From a virus, in IMG/VR virus record IMGVR_UViG_3300017991_003139, positions 1-26,396 of that record: a stretch of DNA of 26,396 nucleotides. One strand, given 5' to 3'. A program made the position numbers and the translations under genes. How positions within the stretch are numbered: position 1 is the first letter of the stretch; each line of letters starts with the position of its first letter. A model generated the notes under the pieces. That model was not told where the DNA came from and did not search any database. It was given only the letters and a program-made list of their open reading frames with translations. Positions 24,571 through 26,396 of the stretch are shown in pieces.

Positions 24571-24836
24571 ATTAAATACCCTGCCACATCATCTTCATTG
24601 TCTAAAACAACAACAAAATCCCAATTAATTATTGTCCATATATTACCATCTATTACTGGTGCTTCACATTTATATATTCCATCGCAATAATCATTAACTA
24701 TAAATCCGATATCGCATTCTGTGCTTTTAAGGATTGTACCTGTAATCTGAGAAGAGAGATGATAAGTTCTATATTCTCCAGTATAGATAAATGTAAACTT
24801 TTCACCAGTGAATTCATTATTATAAAGAAATAACAT
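24567..24836 (-). CDS. Small paralogous-family protein, member 8 (C-terminal NEDDVAGYLI)
   Basis: 89 residues, first gene of the small-protein cluster. AGAGGTAT lies 7 bases before the ATG. The body ('FTFIYTGEYRTYHLSSQITG', 'DIGFIVNDYCDGIYKC') is the most diverged, but it ends 'FVVVLDNEDDVAGYLI' with every element of the tail. An 89-base gap upstream with TATA-like elements suggests a promoter here. Confidence 0.68.
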   Translation of the reverse strand: MLFLYNNEFTGEKFTFIYTGEYRTYHLSSQITGTILKSTECDIGFIVNDYCDGIYKCEAPVIDGNIWTIINWDFVVVLDNEDDVAGYLI

Positions 24837-24855
24837 AATGTATACCTCTATTTTC

Positions 24856-24874
24856 TATTTAAATTGATTTTAAA
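24856..24874 (-). promoter_or_regulatory. Candidate archaeal promoter for the small-gene cluster
   Basis: On the - strand TTTAAAAT (from 24874) and TTTAAATA (from 24863) match the archaeal TATA-box consensus in the only sizeable gap between the PseB-like gene and the cluster. The distance to the ATG (about 20-30 bases) is short, and in DNA this A+T-rich such matches are common, so this is tentative. Confidence 0.3.
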
Positions 24875-24922
24875 TCCTATTAGAGCTATTTTAATTCTAT
24901 TTAGGTACAAAACCATTGAAAG

Positions 24923-24951
24923 GCCTTAAACACTTTCAGATTGCCTTAAAA
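24923..24951 (+). promoter_or_regulatory. Repeated 20-bp-spaced motif, copy D, over the 3' end of the PseB-like gene
   Basis: GCCTTAAA at 24923 and GCCTTAAA at 24943: identical 8-mers 20 bp apart, with ACTTTCAGATT between. It is the most regular copy but overlaps the last codons and stop of the - strand PseB-like gene and points towards the right, where no + strand gene follows. It could act on the - strand cluster if orientation does not matter. Confidence 0.35.
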
Positions 24952-25885
24952 GCTCTTTTAATTGTTTAACATTTAATAAACATTCTTTATTATTACTAGC
25001 ATATTCAAATTCAGTAGCAAAGATTGACCTACCATATTCGTCTTTAATAACATAATAATCATAATCTTCTATACAATGCACACTTTCCTCTTTGGATATC
25101 AGGACTTCATGTAGTCTTTCTCCTTTCTGTGCACCAAGTAGTCTAATCTTAGCATCTGGAGCTATAGCTTTTGCCATTGTCATAATATCAGAACTTGGTA
25201 ATTTAGGCACAAAGATTTCTCCACCACACATTAGAGATATACTTTTTATTATAAACTGGACTATGTTTAATGGAGTCAGCCAGAATCTAGTCATGTCTTT
25301 CTCTGTGATAGTCAATTCTCCTCTTTTCTTTTGTTCATTAAATAATGGGACAATACTTCCTCTGCTACCAATCACATTACCACTTCTCACACATGAAAAC
25401 ATAGTTTTAGTGCCTCTGTTAGCTTCTATAGTTAGTTTCTCTCCTATCATCTTTGTAGCACCATACAGATTAACTGGATAGACTGCTTTATCTGAACTAA
25501 CAAATAAGACTTTCTCTACATTATTTTTGATTGCTGCATTATTTATATTGTCAGTTCCATCTATATTTGTTTTGATTACTTCTGTTGGATTCTCCACTCC
25601 GATATGAACATGCTTAAGTGCTGCTGTATGGATTACGATATCCACTCCTTTCATTACTTCATCCATTCGTTCTTTGTCTCTAACATCGCCAATGATGAAC
25701 TCAATATTTGAATTGCCTTCCCATTCTCTTCTCATCATACATTGTGTGTACTCCCCACTTGAAAGTATTCTGACCTCCTTTGGTTTATAATTAGAAAGTA
25801 TATATTTTGCTAATGTACTTCCTATTGTTCCTGTACCACCTGTAATTAGGATGGTTTTTCCATCTATTGCATTTTTATAATTCAT
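24926..25885 (-). CDS. UDP-N-acetylglucosamine 4,6-dehydratase-like (PseB/FlaA1 family)
   Basis: ATG at 25885, in ATGA overlap with the previous stop and after GGAGTTG, is chosen over the in-frame ATG at 25930; 319 residues, normal for short PseB-type enzymes. It has the Rossmann 'TGGTGTIG' (about 15-22), 'GDVRD', 'HTAALKHVHIGVENP', 'SSDKAVYPVNLYGATK' (about 130-145, with the active-site Asp-Lys and Tyr-x-x-x-Lys), 'MTRFW' and 'AIAPDAKIRLLGAQKGERLHEV'. The family turns UDP-GlcNAc into a 4-keto-6-deoxy sugar (often with C5 inversion) for pseudaminic acid, bacillosamine or related sugars. No partner aminotransferase is in the window. Confidence 0.88.
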   Translation of the reverse strand: MNYKNAIDGKTILITGGTGTIGSTLAKYILSNYKPKEVRILSSGEYTQCMMRREWEGNSNIEFIIGDVRDKERMDEVMKGVDIVIHTAALKHVHIGVENPTEVIKTNIDGTDNINNAAIKNNVEKVLFVSSDKAVYPVNLYGATKMIGEKLTIEANRGTKTMFSCVRSGNVIGSRGSIVPLFNEQKKRGELTITEKDMTRFWLTPLNIVQFIIKSISLMCGGEIFVPKLPSSDIMTMAKAIAPDAKIRLLGAQKGERLHEVLISKEESVHCIEDYDYYVIKDEYGRSIFATEFEYASNNKECLLNVKQLKELLRQSESV

Positions 25886-26157
25886 ATATTCAACAACTCC
25901 TTTATTTCTGGAAATTGTTTTGAAATCCATTCTTTCCTATATCTTTTTAATAACTTTTGACCAAAACTAGGGCTAGTAATATTTTGATTATAATATCCAC
26001 ATACCCATCCGTCATGGTATATAATAATTTCTCCATCCCCCAGTTCGTATTTATCTACAGTTACATCTTTATTATCATTTGCATATTTGATTACTTTATT
26101 ATCATAATATCCACGTTCTAGTAAGAATATAATCTGTTTTAATTTTTCTGTATTCAT
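25882..26157 (-). CDS. Hypothetical protein upstream of the PseB-like gene
   Basis: ATG at 26157 (five bases after GAGTGA; GTG at 26166 is an alternative) gives 91 residues and a stop overlapping the PseB start as ATGA. Body: helix 'KLKQIIFLLERGYYDNKVIK', a beta hairpin 'YELGDGEIIIYHDGWVCGYY' and a basic helix 'GQKLLKRYRKEWISKQFPEI'. Looks like a compact alpha/beta domain; not recognised. Coupling suggests co-expression with the sugar enzyme. Confidence 0.68.
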   Translation of the reverse strand: MNTEKLKQIIFLLERGYYDNKVIKYANDNKDVTVDKYELGDGEIIIYHDGWVCGYYNQNITSPSFGQKLLKRYRKEWISKQFPEIKELLNI

Positions 26158-26158
26158 T

Positions 26159-26338
26159 TTATTCACTCATAATTTCATTAAGAATTTCCCATTTCTCTGT
26201 TTCTTTATCTTCTGAGCATTCAGTCCCATCCCATCGGTCATTCCAGATTGTTTCAACTGCTTTATTTAGTAATATTTTTAATCTTTGTTTACTAAGATTT
26301 TTAATTAAATCATTAGTTGTTTCCATTTTTTGTGACAT
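26159..26338 (-). CDS. 59-residue hypothetical protein
   Basis: GGGAGAG precedes the ATG, which directly follows the stop of the gene upstream (TAA-ATG). Product: helical 'MSQKMETTNDLIKNLSKQRL' and 'LLNKAVETIWNDRWDG', then an acidic tail. Likely all-helical. Function unknown; start and spacing fit the operon. Confidence 0.62.
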   Translation of the reverse strand: MSQKMETTNDLIKNLSKQRLKILLNKAVETIWNDRWDGTECSEDKETEKWEILNEIMSE

Positions 26339-26396
26339 TTATTTACTCTCCCATACATACATCTGTTTAGATAAGTCTGGATAGTCTTGCCAACTA
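26339..26396 (-). CDS. C-terminal end of a gene cut by the window edge
   Basis: The last 18 codons of an open frame run '…SWQDYPDLSKQMYVWESK' to a TAA placed immediately before the next ATG, matching the tight spacing of the operon. Too short to identify. Confidence 0.4.
   Translation of the reverse strand, partial: SWQDYPDLSKQMYVWESK

Noticed and set aside
25092-25481. 129-codon + strand ORF
   Set aside because: Lies wholly opposite the PseB-like gene, which has clear family motifs; no ribosome-binding site, low-complexity hydrophobic product.
1-26396. CRISPR arrays, tRNA and rRNA genes, insertion sequences
   Set aside because: I saw no regularly spaced identical repeats, no cloverleaf-like sequence with a T-loop GTTC core, and no transposase.

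Overview
The window is strongly A+T-rich and reads as part of a tailed (siphovirus-like) virus or provirus whose host is most likely an archaeon. Evidence for an archaeal host: a giant surface protein built from DUF2341, LamG-like, FN3-like and PKD modules and dense in N-glycosylation sequons; ribosome-binding sites of the GGTG/GGTGAT type (e.g. before 20844 and 17826); a ribbon-helix-helix protein with the archaeal-style 'LGYL' tail; and T-tract rather than classic bacterial terminators. None of these is decisive, and I cannot name the host lineage.

Left part (1-17818, + strand) is the tail module in canonical order: tail-terminator-like protein (cut by the window edge), two tandem paralogous tail-tube proteins, a small unknown, a two-ORF tail-assembly chaperone apparently joined by a +1 frameshift, another unknown, a tape measure protein interrupted by a 360-residue intein with LAGLIDADG-type motifs, a baseplate/hub-like protein, two mini zinc-finger proteins, a small tail protein, a 2188-residue adhesin-like protein, and a second tail protein whose C-terminal domain is a paralogue of the small tail protein upstream of the adhesin. 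Most neighbours overlap as TAATG, so the block is translationally coupled.

Centre (17826-19671): a complete GlmS (glutamine-fructose-6-phosphate aminotransferase) follows the tail genes directly. The + operon then ends at a 10-bp perfect inverted repeat with a T-rich loop, where it meets the - strand operon head to head.

Right part (19725-26396, - strand) holds, in transcription order from the right edge, a partial gene, two small unknowns and a PseB/FlaA1-like UDP-GlcNAc 4,6-dehydratase, followed by a dense cluster of small genes joined by ATGA overlaps. Eight of these small proteins (20515-24836) share a C-terminal signature, a hydrophobic 'YLL' strand, an acidic cluster, then (V/A)GxxL or a variant at the very end. 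They look like one diverged, expanded family with no function I recognise. They are interleaved with CxxC mini-proteins, one ribbon-helix-helix regulator and, at the end, a free-standing LAGLIDADG endonuclease.

GlmS (makes glucosamine-6-phosphate, feeding UDP-GlcNAc) and the PseB-like enzyme (acts on UDP-GlcNAc) suggest a virus-encoded amino-sugar supply, perhaps for glycans on the sequon-rich adhesin or on the host surface. Four copies of a direct repeat of CTTAAA(A) spaced exactly 20 bp lie near gene boundaries and may be operators or promoters of the virus.
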